DNA of 64,000 nucleotides. Origin: Leclercia sp. AS011 (GTDB lineage Bacteria > Pseudomonadota > Gammaproteobacteria > Enterobacterales > Enterobacteriaceae). Of the stretch, positions 41,279 to 53,212 are shown in pieces. Made by a program: the position numbers and the translations under genes. Each line of letters begins with the position of its first letter. The stretch's first letter is position 1. The DNA is taken from positions 1,426,001 through 1,490,000 of the forward strand of contig NZ_JBBCMA010000001.1 in NCBI RefSeq assembly GCF_037152535.1, in the 5' to 3' direction. The notes beneath the pieces are model-generated. The model made no database searches and had not been told where the DNA came from. It saw only the letters and a program-made list of their open reading frames with translations.

Positions 41279-41719
41279 ATGACCACAACGGCTGGAGAAA
41301 AAATTGGCGGCTGGTTACTGGCTCCGCTTGCCTGGCTGCTGGTGGCTTTATTAAGCGCCTCGCTGGCTCTGGTGCTTTACTCTACGGCGTTAATTACGCC
41401 CCACGCGTTAAAAACGCTGGGCGCGCAAAATACCAGTAATATTGTCATGTGGTTTATTTCTTTCGCCTTTGCGATTGCCATGTGGTACTACACGCTCTGG
41501 CTGACCATCGCGTTTTTTAAACGCCGTCGGATGGTCCCTAAACACTATATTATCTGGCTGCTTGTCTCTGTATTACTGGCCGTTAAAGCCTTCGCGTTTT
41601 CGCCGGTCTCCGATGCGCTGGCGGTACGTCAGTTACTCTTCCCCCTGCTGGTGACCGCACTGTTTGTGCCCTACTTCAAGCGCTCGACGCGGGTGAAGAA
41701 CACCTTTGTGAACCCGTAA
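41279..41719 (+). CDS. ydgK: YdgK, inner membrane protein (DUF2569)
   Basis: 146 residues with four membrane segments (about 10-32, 55-78, 92-110, 118-137). The ATG at 41279 follows GGGAGAG; the frame from 41216 starts upstream without a site. Function unknown; conserved upstream of rsxA throughout the family. A weak hairpin with T-tract (41743-41785) separates it from rsxA. Confidence 0.9.
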   Translation: MTTTAGEKIGGWLLAPLAWLLVALLSASLALVLYSTALITPHALKTLGAQNTSNIVMWFISFAFAIAMWYYTLWLTIAFFKRRRMVPKHYIIWLLVSVLLAVKAFAFSPVSDALAVRQLLFPLLVTALFVPYFKRSTRVKNTFVNP

Positions 41720-41795
41720 TAACCTTACAGTTAACCTGTTGTCGCCTGCCGCGGTTTGTCCGATAATAGGCGGCTTTTTTATTTCAGGCTGAATA

Positions 41796-42377
41796 ATGAC
41801 CGATTACTTACTGCTCTTCGTCGGCACGGTGCTGGTAAACAACTTCGTCCTCGTGAAGTTTCTTGGCCTGTGCCCGTTTATGGGTGTGTCCAAAAAGCTG
41901 GAAACCGCGATGGGGATGGGGCTGGCAACCACCTTCGTGATGACCCTTGCCTCGATTTGCGCCTGGTGGATTGACACCTGGATCCTGATCCCCCTCGGTC
42001 TGACCTATCTGCGCACGCTGGCCTTTATTCTGGTTATCGCGGTGGTAGTGCAGTTCACCGAAATGGTGGTGCGTAAAACCAGCCCGGCGTTATACCGTCT
42101 GCTCGGCATTTTCCTGCCGCTGATCACCACCAACTGCGCGGTGCTCGGCGTGGCGCTGCTCAACATTAACCTTGGGCACAATTTCCTGCAGTCGGCGCTG
42201 TACGGCTTTTCGGCTGCGGTCGGCTTCTCGCTGGTGATGGTGCTGTTTGCGGCGATCCGCGAACGCCTCGTTGCCGCCGATATTCCGGCACCGTTTCGCG
42301 GTAACGCCATCGCGCTGGTTACCGCCGGTCTCATGTCTCTGGCCTTTATGGGCTTTAGTGGTCTGGTGAAGTTGTAA
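41796..42377 (+). CDS. rsxA: RsxA, electron transport complex subunit
   Basis: Integral membrane subunit (193 residues, six membrane segments) of the Rsx/Rnf complex, which in E. coli reduces SoxR and switches off the superoxide response. [12 protein letters not shown] near the N-terminus and [12 protein letters not shown] near 110 hold the paired cysteines that bind a membrane [2Fe-2S] cluster. Homologous to RsxE. First gene of rsxABCDGE-nth; its stop overlaps rsxB as TAATG. Confidence 0.97.
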   Translation: MTDYLLLFVGTVLVNNFVLVKFLGLCPFMGVSKKLETAMGMGLATTFVMTLASICAWWIDTWILIPLGLTYLRTLAFILVIAVVVQFTEMVVRKTSPALYRLLGIFLPLITTNCAVLGVALLNINLGHNFLQSALYGFSAAVGFSLVMVLFAAIRERLVAADIPAPFRGNAIALVTAGLMSLAFMGFSGLVKL

Positions 42378-42955
42378 TGAATGCAATCTGGGTAGCCATC
42401 GCAGCCATCAGCGTACTGGGGCTGCTTTTTGGCATCATTCTCGGTTACGCCTCGCGCCGCTTCGCGGTGGAAGACGATCCGATCGTTGAAAAAATTGATG
42501 AGCTGCTGCCGCAGAGCCAGTGCGGGCAGTGCGGCTTTCCTGGCTGTCGCCCTTACGCCGAGGCGGTGGGCAACGGCGGAGAGAAAATTAACCGCTGTGC
42601 CCCCGGTGGCGAAGCGGTGATGCTGAAGATTGCCGCGCTGCTGAACGTAGACCCGCAGCCGGTCGATGGCGATGAGAGCGCGCAGGAGCCGGTTCGCATG
42701 CTGGCAGTGATCGATGAACCTAACTGCATCGGCTGTACCAAATGTATTCAGGCCTGCCCGGTGGATGCCATCGTCGGCGCGACGCGCGCCATGCACACCG
42801 TGATTGAGGATCTGTGTACCGGCTGTAATCTCTGCGTCGCCCCCTGCCCGACCCAGTGCATTGAGTTACGCCCGGTAGCGACAACGACCGACAGCTGGAA
42901 ATGGGATCTTCAGTCCATTCCGGTGCGCAATATTCCAGTGGAACAACATGCTTAA
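42377..42955 (+). CDS. rsxB: RsxB, ferredoxin-type subunit
   Basis: 192 residues. An N-terminal membrane anchor is followed by the four-cysteine CGQCGFPGC domain (about 49-57 plus a later Cys) and two 4Fe-4S ferredoxin motifs, [12 protein letters not shown] near 114 and [12 protein letters not shown] near 144. Carries electrons within the Rsx complex. Overlaps rsxC by 8 bases. Confidence 0.97.
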   Translation: MNAIWVAIAAISVLGLLFGIILGYASRRFAVEDDPIVEKIDELLPQSQCGQCGFPGCRPYAEAVGNGGEKINRCAPGGEAVMLKIAALLNVDPQPVDGDESAQEPVRMLAVIDEPNCIGCTKCIQACPVDAIVGATRAMHTVIEDLCTGCNLCVAPCPTQCIELRPVATTTDSWKWDLQSIPVRNIPVEQHA

Positions 42956-44969
42956 GTTATTTTCTGCCTTCAGAAAAGAGAAGATCTGGGATTTCGACGG
43001 CGGTATTCATCCGCCGGAGATGAAAACCCAGTCCAGCGGCACGCCGCTGCGCCAGATCCCGCTGGCCAACCGTTTTGTTATCCCGCTAAAACAGCACATT
43101 GGTGCTGAGGGCGAGCTGTGCGTGAAGGTCGGGGATCGCGTGTTGCGCGGTCAGCCGCTGACCTTTGGCCGTGGCCGTATGCTGCCGGTTCATGCCCCAA
43201 CCTCCGGCACCGTGACGGCGATTGCCCCCCACACGGTGGCCCACCCTTCTGCCCTCTCCGAGCTGTGCGTGGTGATTGACGCCGACGGGGAAGATCGCTG
43301 GATAGAGCGCGACGGCTGGAGCGATTTCCGCAGCCGCAGCCGGGAAGAGCTGATTACCCGTATTCATCAGTCCGGCGTCGCCGGTCTGGGCGGGGCGGGC
43401 TTCCCGACCGGCAACAAATTGCAGGGCGGTGGCGACAAGATCCAGACCCTGATTATCAACGCCGCCGAGTGCGAGCCGTACATTACCGCAGACGACCGTC
43501 TGATGCAGGACTGCGCCGCGCAGATCGTCGAAGGCATTCGCATTCTCGCCCATGTTCTGCAGCCAAAAGAGGTGCTGATCGGCATTGAAGACAACAAGCC
43601 GCAGGCCATCTCCATGCTGCGGGCGGTGCTGGCGGGCAGCCACGATATCAGCCTGCGGGTGATCCCGACTAAATATCCGTCCGGCGGCGCGAAGCAGCTG
43701 ACCCAGATCTTAACCGGCAAGCAGGTCCCGCACGGCGGTCGCTCCTCCGATATCGGCGTGCTGATGCAGAACGTCGGCACCGCCTATGCGGTAAAACGCG
43801 CGGTCGTGGACGGCGAGCCGCTCACCGAGCGCGTTGTTACCCTGACCGGTGAAGCCGTTAGCCGCCCAGGCAACGTCTGGGCGCGTCTGGGTACCCCGGT
43901 ACGTCATCTGCTGGACCAGGCCGGGTTCTGCCCGAGCGCGGAGCAGATGGTGATCATGGGCGGCCCGCTGATGGGCTTTACCCTGCCGTGGCTGGAAGTG
44001 CCGGTGGTAAAAATCACTAACTGTCTGCTGGCCCCGTCCGTCAGCGAGATGGGCGAAGAGCAGGAAGAGAAAGGCTGCATTCGCTGCAGCGCCTGCGCCG
44101 ACGCCTGTCCGGCGGATCTGCTGCCCCAGCAGCTCTACTGGTTCAGCAAAGGGCAGATCCACGATAAAGCGCAAGCCCATAACTTGGCCGACTGCATCGA
44201 GTGCGGTGCCTGCGCCTGGGTTTGTCCGAGCAATATTCCGCTGGTGCAATACTTCCGCGTTGAGAAGGCCGAAATTTACGCCATCGCCCAGGAAGAGAAA
44301 CGCGCAGCCGAGGCCAAAGCGCGCTTTGAAGCGCGCCAGCAGCGTCTGGAGCGCGAGAAAGCCGCCCGGGAAGAGCGTCATAAGAAAGCAGCGGTACAGC
44401 CTGCGGCGAAAGATCAGGACGCCATCAATGCGGCTCTGGCCCGCGTGCGCGAGAAGAAAGCCACCGTCGGGCAGGATGTGGTGATCCCGGCGGGGCAACG
44501 CCCGGATAACAGCGAAGCCATTGCGGCCCGCGAAGCACGTAAAGCCGAGGCCCGCGCCCGTCAGGGGGAAAAAGCCCAGACCAGCACCGCGCAGCCAGAG
44601 GTCGATCCGCGCAAAGCCGCGGTCGAGGCCGCCATTGCCCGGGCCAAAGCCCGCAAAGCGGCCCAGCCGGACGATATTCAGATCGAGCAGACCCCGGCCG
44701 ACCCGCGCAAAGCGGCAGTCGAAGCGGCCATCGCCCGGGCAAAAGCCCGCAAAGCGGCCCAGACCGGGGAAACCCAGGCAGAACCAACACCTGTCGATCC
44801 GCGTAAAGCCGCGGTCGAAGCCGCCATCGCCCGTGCGAAGTCACGCAAGGCGGCGCAACAGGAAGAAGAACCGGCAGCCAATGACGATCCACGCAAAGCG
44901 GCAGTTGCTGCCGCTATTGCGCGCGTTCAGGCGAAGAAAGCCGCACAGCAGGCAGTTAACGAGGATTAA
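42948..44969 (+). CDS. rsxC: RsxC, NADH-binding Fe-S subunit
   Basis: Peripheral subunit accepting electrons from NADH. Flavin and NADH-binding Rnf domain ([16 protein letters not shown] near 145), then two 4Fe-4S sites ([12 protein letters not shown] near 378, [12 protein letters not shown] near 417). The C-terminal third is a charged K/A/E-rich extension with four copies of a [15 protein letters not shown] unit. Enterobacterial RsxC proteins vary in the number of these repeats. 673 residues here. Confidence 0.97.
   Translation: MLKLFSAFRKEKIWDFDGGIHPPEMKTQSSGTPLRQIPLANRFVIPLKQHIGAEGELCVKVGDRVLRGQPLTFGRGRMLPVHAPTSGTVTAIAPHTVAHPSALSELCVVIDADGEDRWIERDGWSDFRSRSREELITRIHQSGVAGLGGAGFPTGNKLQGGGDKIQTLIINAAECEPYITADDRLMQDCAAQIVEGIRILAHVLQPKEVLIGIEDNKPQAISMLRAVLAGSHDISLRVIPTKYPSGGAKQLTQILTGKQVPHGGRSSDIGVLMQNVGTAYAVKRAVVDGEPLTERVVTLTGEAVSRPGNVWARLGTPVRHLLDQAGFCPSAEQMVIMGGPLMGFTLPWLEVPVVKITNCLLAPSVSEMGEEQEEKGCIRCSACADACPADLLPQQLYWFSKGQIHDKAQAHNLADCIECGACAWVCPSNIPLVQYFRVEKAEIYAIAQEEKRAAEAKARFEARQQRLEREKAAREERHKKAAVQPAAKDQDAINAALARVREKKATVGQDVVIPAGQRPDNSEAIAAREARKAEARARQGEKAQTSTAQPEVDPRKAAVEAAIARAKARKAAQPDDIQIEQTPADPRKAAVEAAIARAKARKAAQTGETQAEPTPVDPRKAAVEAAIARAKSRKAAQQEEEPAANDDPRKAAVAAAIARVQAKKAAQQAVNED
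44604..44963 (+). repeat. Four tandem [14 protein letters not shown] repeats in rsxC
   Basis: Units of about 90-105 bases begin near 44604, 44699, 44795 and 44885, each coding for DPRKAAVxAAIARxxxxKAA. They are helical and basic, and copy number varies between related strains by recombination. Confidence 0.8.
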
Positions 44970-46022
44970 ATGGTTTTCAGAATCGCAAGCTCCCCTTATA
45001 CCCACAACCAGCGCCAGACATCGCGCATTATGATGCTGGTCTGTCTGGCCGCGCTGCCGGGCATTGCCGTTCAGGTCTGGTTCTTCGGCTGGGGTACGCT
45101 GCTGCAGATCCTTCTCGGCTGTGCGAGCGCGCTGGCGGCTGAAGCCCTGGTCCTCAAACTGCGTAAAATGGCCGTCAGCACGATCCTGGCGGATAACTCT
45201 GCCCTGCTGACCGGCCTGCTGCTGGCGATCAGTATTCCGCCCTTCGCCCCCTGGTGGATGGTGGTGCTCGGCACCGTGTTCGCGGTGATCATCGCCAAAC
45301 AGCTGTATGGTGGCCTGGGGCATAACCCCTTTAACCCGGCGATGATTGGCTACGTGGTGCTGCTGATCTCCTTCCCGGTGCAGATGACCAGCTGGCTGCC
45401 GCCGCATGAGATCGCGGCGACCGTACCGGGCTTTATGGATGCTTTACAGGTTATTTTCTCCGGCCACACCGCCAGCGGCGCAGATATGAACACCCTGCGC
45501 ATGGGCGTGGACGGTATCAGCCAGGCAACCCCGCTCGATACCTTTAAAACCTCCCTGCATGCCGGTCACAGCGTGGAGCAGATCCTGCAATACCCGATTT
45601 ACAGCGGCGTGCTGGCGGGTGCGGGCTGGCAGTGGGTGAACCTGGCGTATCTGGCCGGGGGGGCGTTTATGCTGTGGCAGAAAGCGATCCGCTGGCATAT
45701 CCCGGTGAGCTTCCTGGTGACTCTGGCGGTCTGTTCCGGTCTGGGCTGGATTTTCTCGCCGGAATCGCTGGCCTCGCCGCAAATCCATCTGCTGTCCGGC
45801 GCGACCATGCTGGGGGCGTTCTTTATTCTGACCGATCCGGTAACCGCCTCCACCACCAACCGGGGACGCCTGATTTTCGGCGCGCTGGCCGGTCTGCTGG
45901 TGTGGCTGATCCGCAGCTTTGGCGGCTATCCGGACGGCGTGGCCTTTGCGGTTCTGCTGGCAAACATCACCGTACCGTTAATTGATTACTACACGCGTCC
46001 GCGCGTGTACGGCCATCGCTAA
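44970..46022 (+). CDS. rsxD: RsxD, membrane subunit with covalent FMN
   Basis: 350 residues with about nine membrane segments. The FMN attachment threonine lies in the S-Q-A-T region near residue 187 ([13 protein letters not shown]). It starts at the base after the rsxC stop. Part of the ion-translocating core of the Rsx complex. Confidence 0.96.
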   Translation: MVFRIASSPYTHNQRQTSRIMMLVCLAALPGIAVQVWFFGWGTLLQILLGCASALAAEALVLKLRKMAVSTILADNSALLTGLLLAISIPPFAPWWMVVLGTVFAVIIAKQLYGGLGHNPFNPAMIGYVVLLISFPVQMTSWLPPHEIAATVPGFMDALQVIFSGHTASGADMNTLRMGVDGISQATPLDTFKTSLHAGHSVEQILQYPIYSGVLAGAGWQWVNLAYLAGGAFMLWQKAIRWHIPVSFLVTLAVCSGLGWIFSPESLASPQIHLLSGATMLGAFFILTDPVTASTTNRGRLIFGALAGLLVWLIRSFGGYPDGVAFAVLLANITVPLIDYYTRPRVYGHR

Positions 46023-46032
46023 GGGACTCGCC

Positions 46033-46653
46033 ATGTTAAAAACGATGCAAAAACACGGCGTGACGCTGGCGGTCTTTGCCGCGGTGCTGACCGGCCTGAC
46101 CGCGCTGGTCAACGGCCTGACCAAATCCACCATCGACGAACAGGCAGCCCGTCAGCAAAAGGCGCTGTTCGACCAGGTGATCCCGGCAACGCTCTACGAT
46201 AACGATCTGCAAAAAAGCTGTTATCTTGTCGAGGCAGCGCCGTTAGGCAAAGGCACCCGCCGCATCTTTATCGCCCGTAAAGAGGATGCCCCGGTGGGAG
46301 CGGTAATGGAAGTTACCGCGCCAGACGGCTATTCTGGTGCCATCCAGCTGCTGGTCGGGACTGATTTCTCCGGCACCGTGCTGGGCACGCGCGTCACCGA
46401 GCACCACGAAACGCCCGGCCTCGGGGATAAAATTGAAACCCGCTTAAGCGACTGGATTTTACACTTTGCCGGTAAAACCATTCACGGTAGCGACGATCCG
46501 GCCTTCGCGGTGAAGAAAGACGGCGGTGAATTCGATCAGTTTACCGGGGCGACCATCACCCCCCGCGCGGTGGTGAATGCCGTTAAACGGGCGGGTGTCT
46601 ACGCTCAAACGCTGCCTGCGCAACTTAACAATCTGCCCGCCTGTGAGGAGTGA
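46033..46653 (+). CDS. rsxG: RsxG, membrane-anchored FMN subunit
   Basis: 206 residues as in E. coli. N-terminal membrane helix, then a periplasmic FMN-binding domain with the flavinylation motif S/T-G-A-T in [11 protein letters not shown] near residue 174. The ATG at 46033 follows AAGGGACT; the frame from 45982 is open but lacks family support. Confidence 0.96.
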   Translation: MLKTMQKHGVTLAVFAAVLTGLTALVNGLTKSTIDEQAARQQKALFDQVIPATLYDNDLQKSCYLVEAAPLGKGTRRIFIARKEDAPVGAVMEVTAPDGYSGAIQLLVGTDFSGTVLGTRVTEHHETPGLGDKIETRLSDWILHFAGKTIHGSDDPAFAVKKDGGEFDQFTGATITPRAVVNAVKRAGVYAQTLPAQLNNLPACEE

Positions 46654-46655
46654 TC

Positions 46656-47342
46656 ATGAGCCAGGTTAAAGAGGTTATCGTCCAGGGTCTGTGGAAAAAC
46701 AACTCCGCTCTGGTACAGCTGCTGGGGATGTGTCCGCTGCTGGCCGTCACCTCGACCGCCACTAACGCGCTGGGTCTGGGTCTGGCTACCACTCTGGTGC
46801 TGACCCTGACCAACCTGTCGATCTCTGCCCTGCGTCGCTGGACGCCGTCAGAAATTCGTATTCCCATCTACGTGATGATCATCGCCTCGGTGGTGAGCGT
46901 CGTGCAGATGCTGATCAACGCATACGCCTTTGGCCTCTATCAGTCGCTGGGGATCTTTATCCCGCTGATCGTGACCAACTGTATCGTGGTGGGGCGCGCC
47001 GAAGCCTTTGCGGTGAAAAACGATCCGCTGATTTCAGCCCTTGATGGTTTTGCCATCGGTATGGGGGCGACCGGAGCAATGTTCGTGCTGGGCTCAATGC
47101 GTGAAATCCTCGGCAACGGCACTCTGTTCGACGGCGCAGACGCGCTGCTGGGCGGCTGGGCGAAATCGCTGCGCATTGAGGTTTTCCACACCGATACGCC
47201 GTTCCTGCTGGCGATGCTGCCGCCGGGAGCGTTTATTGGCCTCGGCATGATGCTGGCGGTCAAATACCTGATTGATGAGAAACGTAAGCGCCGCGCTGCT
47301 GCCCGCAGCGTAGAGGAAGGGATCCCTGAGAAGGCCTCATGA
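46656..47342 (+). CDS. rsxE: RsxE, membrane subunit homologous to RsxA
   Basis: 228 residues, six membrane segments. [13 protein letters not shown] and [13 protein letters not shown] carry the cysteine motifs paired with those of RsxA. The ATG at 46656 follows GAGGAG. Overlaps nth by four bases (ATGA). Confidence 0.96.
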   Translation: MSQVKEVIVQGLWKNNSALVQLLGMCPLLAVTSTATNALGLGLATTLVLTLTNLSISALRRWTPSEIRIPIYVMIIASVVSVVQMLINAYAFGLYQSLGIFIPLIVTNCIVVGRAEAFAVKNDPLISALDGFAIGMGATGAMFVLGSMREILGNGTLFDGADALLGGWAKSLRIEVFHTDTPFLLAMLPPGAFIGLGMMLAVKYLIDEKRKRRAAARSVEEGIPEKAS

Positions 47343-47974
47343 ACAAAGAGAAGCGTTTAACCATTTTGCAGCGCCTGCGGGATAACAACCCGCACCCGAC
47401 GACCGAGCTGAACTTTACCTCACCGTTTGAACTGCTGATTGCCGTCCTGCTCTCCGCACAGGCCACCGACGTGAGCGTGAATAAAGCCACCGCGAAACTC
47501 TACCCGGTTGCCAACACGCCCCAGGCGATGCTGGCGCTGGGCGTCGAGGGTGTGAAATCGTACATCAAGACCATCGGGCTGTTTAACAGCAAAGCCGAGA
47601 ACGTGATCAAGACCTGCCGTATGCTGCTTGAGCTGCACGGTGGCGAGGTGCCGGAAGATCGCGCCGCGCTGGAAGCCCTGCCCGGCGTCGGGCGGAAAAC
47701 CGCCAACGTGGTGCTCAATACCGTCTTTGGCTGGCCGACCATCGCCGTGGATACCCATATCTTCCGCGTCTGCAACCGCACCCAATTCGCCCCCGGCATG
47801 AACGTCGAGCTGGTGGAAGAGAAGCTGCTGAAGGTGGTGCCAGCAGAGTTTAAGGTCGACTGCCATCACTGGCTGATCCTGCACGGGCGCTACACCTGCA
47901 TTGCCCGTAAGCCGCGCTGCGGCTCCTGCATTATCGAAGATCTCTGTGAATATAAAGAGAAAACCGACCTCTGA
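47339..47974 (+). CDS. nth: Endonuclease III, DNA glycosylase/AP lyase
   Basis: Removes oxidised pyrimidines from DNA. 211 residues. Helix-hairpin-helix [12 protein letters not shown] with catalytic Lys near 120 and Asp in VDTHIFRV near 138; [4Fe-4S] loop C-x6-C-x2-C-x5-C at about 187-203. Co-transcribed with rsx genes, as in E. coli. A terminator follows directly. Confidence 0.98.
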   Translation: MNKEKRLTILQRLRDNNPHPTTELNFTSPFELLIAVLLSAQATDVSVNKATAKLYPVANTPQAMLALGVEGVKSYIKTIGLFNSKAENVIKTCRMLLELHGGEVPEDRAALEALPGVGRKTANVVLNTVFGWPTIAVDTHIFRVCNRTQFAPGMNVELVEEKLLKVVPAEFKVDCHHWLILHGRYTCIARKPRCGSCIIEDLCEYKEKTDL

Positions 47975-47998
47975 AACCGTCAGCCGACGGTTTTTCCA
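47972..47998 (+). terminator. Terminator after nth
   Basis: AAACCGTC and GACGGTTT pair around AGCC and are followed by TTCC. Confidence 0.75.
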
Positions 47999-48589
47999 TA
48001 ATGTGATTTTCTTACAGAAAGCATCTCTTCCTGCTGACAGCCACTTTTACAGCCATTCCGCCTGAGCCAAAGTTTGTCCTTCGTTGAATGTGCGGCTATA
48101 TAACAATCAAACAGGTTAATTGTTTTTTCGTCAGCGAAATTTTCTATACAAATGTGATGAGGATCACTCTGTTCACATGGTGTTAATTTTATGTGTCGAA
48201 AATCCCGATAACGCCTTATTGCATCGAGAAATCGACCCTGATAACCGGAAGATATGACCGGATATATTTCAGAACTTAGCCCATATCACTGCATTATCCC
48301 TTTTACAGCAGAACATATCGCCACCTGCGCACTTTTTCGGCTAACGGATAGTGGAAAAAACCAGTTTCAACGCAACGGTAAAATTTAACGCTAAATAACA
48401 TTTAGGTTTCTGGCGCATTATAGCGTCAGGGTTATATGTAACAGAGTATTACAAACGCCTTGCCAGATGGGTCAGGATAGTGAACATTACCCGCCGTTTC
48501 CCCTCCCACTATAACTATAAAGCGGATGGACTACGGTCTTCACGCTATGAACACCCCCGTTAATATGGGATGTAAAAAAAGAGGTATAT
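47999..48589 (+). promoter_or_regulatory. Long regulatory leader of dtpA, with a CRP-like site
   Basis: About 590 bases without a gene. TGTGATGAGGATCACT at 48153-48168 is a close match to the CRP consensus TGTGA-N6-TCACA. The rest is AT-rich and untranslated up to AGAGGTAT before the GTG at 48590. E. coli dtpA is controlled by OmpR and leucine-responsive signals from a similar long upstream region; no OmpR site can be assigned here with confidence. Confidence 0.55.
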
Positions 48590-50098
48590 GTGTCTACTGC
48601 AAACAATAAACCAGCTGAGGAAAGCGTAAGTCTTAACGCTTTCAAACAACCGAAATCGTTCTATCTCATTTTCTCCATTGAGCTGTGGGAACGTTTTGGT
48701 TACTACGGTCTGCAAGGGATCATGGCGGTTTACCTGGTTAAACAACTGGGTATGTCCGAAGCTGATTCCATCACGCTGTTCTCTTCTTTCAGTGCTCTGG
48801 TGTACGGCCTGGTCGCAATTGGCGGCTGGCTGGGTGATAAAGTTCTGGGTACCAAACGTGTGATTCTGCTGGGCGCCATCGTTCTGGCGATCGGTTACGG
48901 TCTGGTTGCCTGGTCTGGTCACGATGCTGCTGTGGTGTACATGGGTATGGCGACCATCGCGGTCGGTAACGGCCTGTTCAAGGCGAACCCATCTTCCCTG
49001 CTCTCGACCTGCTATAAGAAAGATGACCCGCGTCTGGACGGTGCATTCACCATGTACTACATGTCCATCAACATCGGTTCTTTCTTCTCTATGCTGGCAA
49101 CGCCGTGGCTGGCCGCGCAGTTCGGCTGGAGCGTGGCGTTTGCCCTGAGCTTCGTCGGGATGCTGATCACCGTGGTGAACTTCCTGTTCTGCCGCAGCTG
49201 GGTCAAGGACTACGGTTCCAAGCCTGACTTCGCGCCGGTACAGATGGGCAAACTGCTGGCGACTATCGTTGGCGTGGTGATTCTGGTTGCCGTTGCGACC
49301 TGGCTGCTGCACAACCAGGGTATCGCGCGTGCGGTGCTGGGCGTGGTTGCGCTGGGTATTATCTGCATCTTCGCCAAAGAAGCTTTCTCTATGCAGGGTG
49401 CTGCCCGTCGTAAGATGATCGTGGCCTTCATCCTGATGGTTGAAGCAATTTGCTTCTTCGTGCTCTACAGCCAGATGCCAACGTCCCTGAACTTCTTCGC
49501 GATTCGTAACGTTGAGCACTCTATCCTCGGTATCGCGTTCGAACCTGAGCAGTTCCAGGCCCTGAACCCGTTCTGGATCATGGTGGGTAGCCCGATTCTG
49601 GCCGCTATCTACAACAAGATGGGCGACCGCCTGCCAATGCCGCACAAGTTCGCGGTAGGTATGGTGCTGTGCTCCGGTGCCTTCCTGGTACTGCCGCTGG
49701 GCGCGAAATTCGCCAGCGACGCCGGTATCGTCTCCGTTAACTGGCTGATCCTGAGCTACGCCCTGCAGTCTATCGGTGAGCTGATGATCTCCGGTCTGGG
49801 CCTGGCAATGGTTGCTCAGCTGGTGCCACAGCGTCTGATGGGCTTCATCATGGGTAGCTGGTTCCTGACCACTGCCGGTGCTGCAATCATCGCCGGTAAG
49901 ATTGCTAACCTGATGGCCGTGCCATCTGACGTTACCGATCCGCTGCAGTCTCTGCATGTCTACGGCGACGTATTCCTGCAGATCGGTATCGCCACCGCGG
50001 TTATCGCCGTGCTGATGCTGCTGACCGCACCGAAACTGAATCGCATGACTCAGGACGACGACACGACCGCCAAAGCGAGCAAAACCGCGACCGCGTAA
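48590..50098 (+). CDS. dtpA: DtpA, proton-dependent di/tripeptide permease
   Basis: 502 residues, POT-family transporter with 14 membrane segments. Motifs: ExxERFxYYG in [11 protein letters not shown] near residue 30 and the PTR2 signature around [13 protein letters not shown] near 160. Start GTG at 48590 after AGAGG, giving MSTANNK as in E. coli. A strong terminator follows. Carbon-source control through the upstream CRP-like site is inferred. Confidence 0.97.
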   Translation: MSTANNKPAEESVSLNAFKQPKSFYLIFSIELWERFGYYGLQGIMAVYLVKQLGMSEADSITLFSSFSALVYGLVAIGGWLGDKVLGTKRVILLGAIVLAIGYGLVAWSGHDAAVVYMGMATIAVGNGLFKANPSSLLSTCYKKDDPRLDGAFTMYYMSINIGSFFSMLATPWLAAQFGWSVAFALSFVGMLITVVNFLFCRSWVKDYGSKPDFAPVQMGKLLATIVGVVILVAVATWLLHNQGIARAVLGVVALGIICIFAKEAFSMQGAARRKMIVAFILMVEAICFFVLYSQMPTSLNFFAIRNVEHSILGIAFEPEQFQALNPFWIMVGSPILAAIYNKMGDRLPMPHKFAVGMVLCSGAFLVLPLGAKFASDAGIVSVNWLILSYALQSIGELMISGLGLAMVAQLVPQRLMGFIMGSWFLTTAGAAIIAGKIANLMAVPSDVTDPLQSLHVYGDVFLQIGIATAVIAVLMLLTAPKLNRMTQDDDTTAKASKTATA

Positions 50099-50121
50099 TG
50101 TCATCGGGAAACGACTGAATT

Positions 50122-50156
50122 GAAGCCGCTAACTGTGCGTTAGCGGCTTTTTTTTT
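50122..50156 (+). terminator. Terminator after dtpA
   Basis: AGCCGCTAAC and GTTAGCGGCT, 5-base loop, then nine T. Confidence 0.95.
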
Positions 50157-50206
50157 ATCCTGGGCCGCACTACCATAGGGTAAACCTACGTAAACAGGAG
50201 TGACCG

Positions 50207-50812
50207 ATGAAACTGTTCTATAAACCAGGCGCCTGCTCTCTTGCCTCCCATATTACCCTGCGCGAGAGCGGTAAAGATTTCACCCTTAACGGTGTGGATC
50301 TGATGAAGAAGCGTCTGGAAAACGGCGATGATTTTTTCGCGGTGAATCCTAAAGGCCAGGTCCCGGCGCTACTGCTGGAAGACGGTACTCTGCTGACCGA
50401 AGGGGTTGCGATCATGCAATACCTGGCGGATGGCGTTGCGGATCGCCAACTGCTGGCCCCGACCGGCAGCATCGCCCGCTATAAGACCCTCGAATGGATG
50501 AACTACATCGCCACCGAGCTGCACAAAGGCTTTACCCCGCTGTTCCGCCCGGATACCCCGGAAGAGTACAAACCGACCGTACGCGCTCTGCTGGAGAAAA
50601 AACTGCAGTACGTGAACGAGTCGCTGAAAGACGAGCAGTGGATCTGCGGTCAGCGCTTTACGATTGCCGATGCCTATCTATTTACCGTTCTGCGCTGGGC
50701 GCGGGCCGTGAAGCTGAATATGGAAGGGTTGAGCCATATTGACGCGTATATGCAGCGTATGGCGGAGCGTCCTGCCGTGGCGGCAGCGCTGGAAGCGGAA
50801 GGGTTGAAGTAA
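50207..50812 (+). CDS. gstA: Glutathione S-transferase GstA
   Basis: Beta-class GST of 201 residues. [16 protein letters not shown] opens the thioredoxin-like domain with the conserved Cys10; [14 protein letters not shown] contains the cis-proline; an all-helical C-terminal domain follows (about 87-201). CAGGAGTG gives the ribosome binding site. Convergent with pdxY, with a REP element between them. Confidence 0.95.
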   Translation: MKLFYKPGACSLASHITLRESGKDFTLNGVDLMKKRLENGDDFFAVNPKGQVPALLLEDGTLLTEGVAIMQYLADGVADRQLLAPTGSIARYKTLEWMNYIATELHKGFTPLFRPDTPEEYKPTVRALLEKKLQYVNESLKDEQWICGQRFTIADAYLFTVLRWARAVKLNMEGLSHIDAYMQRMAERPAVAAALEAEGLK

Positions 50813-50815
50813 GTC

Positions 50816-50886
50816 TGTTGCCGGGTGGCGCTGGCGCTTACCCGGCCTACGGTTTTGTAGGCCCGAGCAAGCGCAGCGCCGCCGGT
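50816..50886. repeat. REP/BIME-type palindromic element
   Basis: GCCGGGTGGCGCT-GGCGCTTACCCGGCCTACGG and, inverted, TAGGCCCGAGCAAGCGCAGCGCCGCCGG: two REP units head to head, located between the convergent gstA and pdxY genes, a typical site. Confidence 0.85.
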
Positions 50887-50887
50887 G

Positions 50888-51748
50888 TTATAGCTGTGTC
50901 GCGCTGAAAAGGTGCTCCGGATTCGCAATCCGATCCTGAGCGGCCACCACCTGCAGCTCATACTCCTGCATATCTTTGGTGGCAATCATGATTTCATACA
51001 CCGCCGCCGTGACGTGCTCGAGTGCATCGCGCACCGTTGCCCCCTGCAGCAGTTTCACCAGCAGCAGACCGCTGGTGACATCCCCCACCCCCACCGGCTG
51101 ACGGCTGCCGAAATCCACCAGCGGACGACTGATGTGCCAGGCTTCGTCTTTGGTCACCAGCAGCATCTCAAAGCGGTCCGGGCTGATCCCGGCGCGCGCC
51201 AGGTGCTTCACCAGCACGATCTCCGGCCCCTGCGCAATCAGTTCCCGGGATGCGGCAATCGCCTCTTCCACACTGTTGACCGGATGTTCGCAGAGGATCT
51301 CCAGCTCGATAAGGTTAGGGGCGATAATGTCGCTGGCCGGTAAGGCATGACGGACATGGAATTCCGCGACGCCAGGTGCCACGATGCAGCCCTTCTCCGG
51401 GTGACCCATCACCGGATCGCAGAAGTATTTCGCCGCCGGGTTGGCCGCCTTGACCTGACGGACAATCCCCAGAATATGCTCGCCCTGCTCGGCAGACCCC
51501 AGATAGCCGCTCAGCACGGCGTCACAGGTTTTAAGTTTGTCGATCTCCGCGATGCCCTGGACAATCTCTGTCAGATGAGCAGGCGGCATCACGCAACCGG
51601 TCCACTTGCCGTATTGCGTATGATTGGAAAACTGAACGGTATTTAGCGGCCAGACGTTGGCCCCGAGACGACGCATCGGAAATTCAGCGGCGCTGTTGCC
51701 AGCATGCCCAAACACGACGTGGGACTGGATGGCGAGGATATTCTTCAT
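50888..51748 (-). CDS. pdxY: Pyridoxal kinase PdxY
   Basis: Phosphorylates pyridoxal in vitamin B6 salvage. 286 residues of the ribokinase fold. [18 protein letters not shown] near the N-terminus; [12 protein letters not shown] near 118-129; the anion hole and catalytic Asp in [10 protein letters not shown] near 221. The ATG at 51748 gives the E. coli N-terminus; the longer frame from 51793 lacks support. Follows tyrS after a strong terminator. Confidence 0.97.
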   Translation of the reverse strand: MKNILAIQSHVVFGHAGNSAAEFPMRRLGANVWPLNTVQFSNHTQYGKWTGCVMPPAHLTEIVQGIAEIDKLKTCDAVLSGYLGSAEQGEHILGIVRQVKAANPAAKYFCDPVMGHPEKGCIVAPGVAEFHVRHALPASDIIAPNLIELEILCEHPVNSVEEAIAASRELIAQGPEIVLVKHLARAGISPDRFEMLLVTKDEAWHISRPLVDFGSRQPVGVGDVTSGLLLVKLLQGATVRDALEHVTAAVYEIMIATKDMQEYELQVVAAQDRIANPEHLFSATQL

Positions 51749-51769
51749 TTTCTTACCACAACCCTGAAA

Positions 51770-51806
51770 AAATAAAGGGGCATGGTTTCCCATGCCCCTG
51801 CGCTTT
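51770..51806 (-). terminator. Terminator between tyrS and pdxY
   Basis: On the reverse strand AGGGGCATGG-GAAA-CCATGCCCCT (GNRA tetraloop) is followed by TTATTTTTT. Confidence 0.9.
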
Positions 51807-51811
51807 TATGA

Positions 51812-53086
51812 TTACTTCCAGCAGATCAGACAGTAATTCTTTTTGCCGCGACGCAGTAAGGTGTAGCGGCCAAACAGGCGATCGCTGTCCACGAAGGTAT
51901 ACTCCTCGTTGGACTGTTTTTCGCCGTTAATGGTGATGGCGTTTGAGGCGATAGTTTTACGCGCCTGACCACGGGATGGTTGCAGCTCGGAGTCTACCAG
52001 CGCCTGCATCAGGTCAGCCCCTTTCTCCATCTCCACCATCGGCACGCCATCCTGCGCCAGCTGTTCGAAGTCAGCTTCGCTCAGATCGCTCAGGGTACCG
52101 TTGAACAGGCTGGCAGTAATACGCTTCGCAGCCGCCAGGCCCTCTTCGCCGTGAACCAGCTTCGTGACCTGCTCCGCCAGCACGTACTGGGCGCGCGGGG
52201 CTTTGCCGCTGTTCTTGTCTTCTTCTTCCAGGGCGTTGATCTCTTCCAGATCCATAAAGGTGAAGAACTTCAGGAAGCGATAAACGTCAGCATCCGCGGT
52301 GTTGATCCAGAACTGGTAGAACTTGTACGGGCTGGTTTTCTTCGGATCGAGCCATACTGCGCCGCCCTCGGTTTTACCGAACTTGGTGCCGTCGGCTTTG
52401 GTGATCAGCGGCACGGTCAGACCAAAGACCTGGTTCTGGTGCAGACGACGGGTCAGATCGATACCGGAGGTGATGTTGCCCCACTGATCGGAGCCGCCAA
52501 TTTGCAGGGATACGCCGTGCAGATTGTTCAGGCAGGCGAAGTCATAACCCTGCAGCAGGTTATAAGAGAACTCGGTGAACGAGATGCCCTGGTCGTCACG
52601 GTTCAGACGCTGCTTCACCGCTTCTTTGTTGATCATCTGATTAACGGAGAAGTGCTTGCCGATATCACGCAGGAAGGTCAGCACGTTCATGCCGCCAAAC
52701 CAGTCGTAGTTGTTAGCGGCGATCGCTGAGTTTTCACCACAGTCGAAATCGAGGAACGGGGCGACCTGTTTGCGGATCTTATCCACCCACTCCTGCACGG
52801 TGTCTGCCGTATTCAGTTTACGCTCGGCGGCTTTGAAGCTCGGATCGCCAATCAGACCCGTTGCGCCACCGACCAGCGCCACAGGCTTATGGCCTGCCAG
52901 CTGGAAGCGTTTCAGGCATAACAATGGAACCAGATGCCCCAAATGCAAGCTGTCGGCGGTAGGATCGAAGCCGCAATAGAGCGCGATCGGGCCTTGCGCC
53001 AGTCGCTCTGCTAACGCTTCCTCGTCCGTCACCTGGGCTACCAGCCCCCGCTCTTGCAATTGTTTAATCAAGTTACTGCTTGCCAT
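51812..53086 (-). CDS. tyrS: Tyrosyl-tRNA synthetase
   Basis: Class I synthetase of 424 residues. The HIGH motif appears as HLGH near residue 48 and KMSKS as KFGKT near 235; the C-terminal S4 RNA-binding domain lies at about 355-424. The ATG at 53086 gives [10 protein letters not shown] as in E. coli. Essential gene; high-expression codon use. Confidence 0.98.
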   Translation of the reverse strand: MASSNLIKQLQERGLVAQVTDEEALAERLAQGPIALYCGFDPTADSLHLGHLVPLLCLKRFQLAGHKPVALVGGATGLIGDPSFKAAERKLNTADTVQEWVDKIRKQVAPFLDFDCGENSAIAANNYDWFGGMNVLTFLRDIGKHFSVNQMINKEAVKQRLNRDDQGISFTEFSYNLLQGYDFACLNNLHGVSLQIGGSDQWGNITSGIDLTRRLHQNQVFGLTVPLITKADGTKFGKTEGGAVWLDPKKTSPYKFYQFWINTADADVYRFLKFFTFMDLEEINALEEEDKNSGKAPRAQYVLAEQVTKLVHGEEGLAAAKRITASLFNGTLSDLSEADFEQLAQDGVPMVEMEKGADLMQALVDSELQPSRGQARKTIASNAITINGEKQSNEEYTFVDSDRLFGRYTLLRRGKKNYCLICWK

Positions 53087-53212
53087 CAAATTCTCCATGT
53101 ATAAAACGACTGCACCTCTGCCGGTACACGACTTTTCGCCAGACGCGAAAGGTACATAGAATAAAGCGCTGACACCCGTTGTACCAGCGCTTAAGAGAAC
53201 AAATTTCGGGGA

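Noticed and set aside
42005..45407. Several long antisense frames under the rsx operon
   Set aside because: High GC content removes stop codons from other frames. None has a start site or family similarity, while all forward genes are certain.
48560..50104. 514-residue open frame antisense to dtpA
   Set aside because: It mirrors dtpA codon by codon, has no ribosome binding site or family features, and is rich in H, Q and R, as expected from the reverse complement of a biased gene.
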